Positions 20,802 to 21,932 of a DNA stretch of 21,932 nt are shown piece after piece; position 1 is the stretch's first letter; the number at the start of each line of letters is the position of its first letter. The notes under the pieces are model-generated. The model was not told the DNA's origin and searched no databases. It worked only from the letters and a program-made list of their open reading frames with translations. Both the position numbers and the translations under genes were made by a program. Origin of the DNA: Shimia_B sp038527375 (GTDB lineage: Bacteria; Pseudomonadota; Alphaproteobacteria; Rhodobacterales; Rhodobacteraceae); the NCBI GenBank assembly GCA_038527375.1, contig JBCBFU010000048.1, positions 1 to 21,932 on the forward strand, written 5' to 3'.

Positions 20802-21932
20802 TCAACCGCGGTTGGACGGTTTCCGCGTCGGGCGTGCGTCACCACCGCGCCCCTTGGGTGGTCCTTTGGGCGGTCCCGACGGTCGCTTGCCGCCGCCCTT
20901 ACCTGAACCTTTCCCAGAGCCCTTCCCCGGACGGAACGATTTGGAGGTATCGGCGGCCGCAGTCTTGCGCGGCTTGCCCGTGTCCCGCGTGTCACCCTTG
21001 GACGCGGGCCGCCCGTCAGCGGCCTGCCCTTTCGGTTTGCCCTTGTACGGACGATCTCCGTCCCCGTCCCGTTTCGGCTTGCCCTTAAAGGATCGACCGG
21101 CATCGCCATCGCGCGGCTTGCCCTTGTACGGCCGCGCGCCGTCTCCATCGCGCGGCTTACCCTTGCCCGAGGGTTTTCGATCCCCTTTCGGGGCCCATTT
21201 CGGTTTGCCCTTTGTGGGCGCTCCACCGTCTTCGCCGTCCCGGCGCGGCGCCTTCGGCTTTGACCAAGCCTTGGACGGTTTGCTGTCAGCAGAGGTCTGC
21301 ACCGGTCCCGAACCATCCCGTGGCCCATCGAAATCCGCAGGCGGCCCCTTGGGCGAGGCCGTAAAATCGGGAACACCGTCCAACTCGACCAGCTTGGCCC
21401 CCTGCTCGATCTCCAACCCGTTGGCCAATTCCTTGCGCAAGGCAGGGAGCGCCGCGTCCGAGATCTCGACAAAGGTCTCCTGATACTGCACCCGGATCGC
21501 CCCGATGGCGGATTTCTCCAACCCCGTGTTCCGACACAACATCGGCAACAGCCAGCGCGGCTCTGCCCGTTGCTTGCGCCCCAGCGACAACGAAAACCAC
21601 GTGCTCGGCCCGAATGCCGCCCGATCCGCGCGCGGCTTGTCCCGCTCCCCGCGCTTGCCCGGCTCGGGCACCGGACCCAGGATTTCGGGCGCCGAATGAC
21701 GCTCGCGATAGAGCCGCAGATAAGCCGCCGCGATCTGCTCGGCGCTGTTACCCTCCAGCAGCCGCGCGGCGAAATCCGCCTCCTCCGGGCTGGGCGGTTC
21801 GCTGAATGCCGGGCTTCCGATGATCCGCGCCTCTTCGGCGGCCAGCACGTCCTCGGCAGAGGGCGGCGCGCCCCATTCGGCCTCGACCTTGGCCCCAGCC
21901 AACAGCCGCGTGGCCTTGCCACGCTGCCGCCC
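20802..21932 (-). CDS. DEAD-box RNA helicase, C-terminal part (partial)
   Basis: The reverse-strand frame is open to the right window edge, so the helicase core is missing. What remains (about 376 codons) begins GRQRGKATRLLAGAKVEAEW, the usual end of the RecA2 region in alphaproteobacterial DeaD/CsdA-like helicases. A middle part follows with AAYLRLYRERHSA, then a DbpA-type RNA-binding domain (STWFSLSLGRKQRAEPRWLL, IGAIRVQYQETFVEISDAA). A 150-residue basic, Gly/Lys/Pro/Asp-rich disordered tail with a 13-residue repeat comes last. The likely role is RNA unwinding in ribosome assembly or cold adaptation. The apparent start at 21902 is an internal TTG, not the real start. The gene precedes the dehydrogenase gene on the same strand, with 120 bases between them. 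Confidence 0.9.
   Translation of the reverse strand, partial: GRQRGKATRLLAGAKVEAEWGAPPSAEDVLAAEEARIIGSPAFSEPPSPEEADFAARLLEGNSAEQIAAAYLRLYRERHSAPEILGPVPEPGKRGERDKPRADRAAFGPSTWFSLSLGRKQRAEPRWLLPMLCRNTGLEKSAIGAIRVQYQETFVEISDAALPALRKELANGLEIEQGAKLVELDGVPDFTASPKGPPADFDGPRDGSGPVQTSADSKPSKAWSKPKAPRRDGEDGGAPTKGKPKWAPKGDRKPSGKGKPRDGDGARPYKGKPRDGDAGRSFKGKPKRDGDGDRPYKGKPKGQAADGRPASKGDTRDTGKPRKTAAADTSKSFRPGKGSGKGSGKGGGKRPSGPPKGPPKGRGGDARPTRKPSNRG
21033..21191 (-). repeat. Tandem 39-42-bp repeat encoding helicase tail
   Basis: CGGCTTGCCCTT-like blocks start at 21033, 21075, 21114 and 21153, spaced 42, 39 and 39 bases. They encode a degenerate 13-residue unit, KGKPRDGDGARPY, about four times in the disordered tail of the helicase. 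All spacings are multiples of three, so copy-number changes would keep the frame. Confidence 0.75.

Noticed and set aside
20803..20814. CAACCGCGGTTG palindrome as a terminator
   Set aside because: It lies within the last codons of the helicase gene, has no T-run, and is too short to terminate on its own.
17724..20906. Very long plus-strand open frame (1060 codons)
   Set aside because: It is antisense to the dehydrogenase gene and overlaps the MFS gene out of frame. It is rich in Arg, His and Pro and has no domain motifs, as expected for a shadow frame in GC-rich DNA.

Overview
The window is GC-rich (about 68% in a hand-counted line at 9901-9960) and densely packed. It has many ATGA start/stop overlaps and Rhodobacter-type proteins, including an XdhA/XdhB pair that follows the Rhodobacter capsulatus layout and a DnaE of the alphaproteobacterial kind. 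It reads as a chromosomal segment of a Rhodobacterales (Roseobacter-group) alphaproteobacterium. This assignment rests on protein motifs and composition, not on a database search.

Layout. 1-355: start of dnaE (minus strand, runs off the left edge). 468-1726: ArsR-type repressor followed by two tandem SRPBCC (AHSA1-like) proteins, with a cluster of palindromes and a consensus -35 box in front. 1815-11379: a long plus-strand unit, xdhA-xdhB-xdhC followed by a BmpA-type ABC importer (fused ATPase, permease, a small unknown membrane protein, second permease, periplasmic binding protein), closed by a hairpin terminator. The likely role is uptake of purines or nucleosides and oxidation of hypoxanthine/xanthine. 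11386-12264: an AT-richer island (40% GC in the line at 11581-11640) with two short membrane-protein ORFs that may be one frameshifted gene, flanked by degenerate palindromic repeats.

12321-14322 (minus strand): choline-sulfatase betC downstream of a MarR-family regulator. 14415-14855 (plus): a four-helix membrane protein divergent from marR. 14895-16900: aldo/keto reductase overlapping a D-arginine-dehydrogenase-like flavoenzyme, followed by an MFS transporter (16984-18189). 18186-20681 (minus): dimethylglycine/sarcosine dehydrogenase-type FAD-GcvT protein, which ends head-on against the MFS gene in a shared CTAG. 20802-21932 (minus): C-terminal part of a DEAD-box RNA helicase with a DbpA-type RNA-binding domain and a repetitive basic tail; its start lies outside the window.

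Two metabolic themes stand out: purine uptake and oxidation (1.8-11.4 kb), and osmolyte/methylamine use (choline-O-sulfate hydrolysis at 12.3-13.8 kb, demethylation of dimethylglycine or sarcosine at 18.2-20.7 kb). The least ordinary pieces are the low-GC membrane-protein cassette, a REP-like double hairpin read as protein inside xdhA, and an uncharacterised small membrane protein embedded between the two permease genes. I found no clear new multi-gene system, and no RNA genes, CRISPR array, transposase or phage genes.
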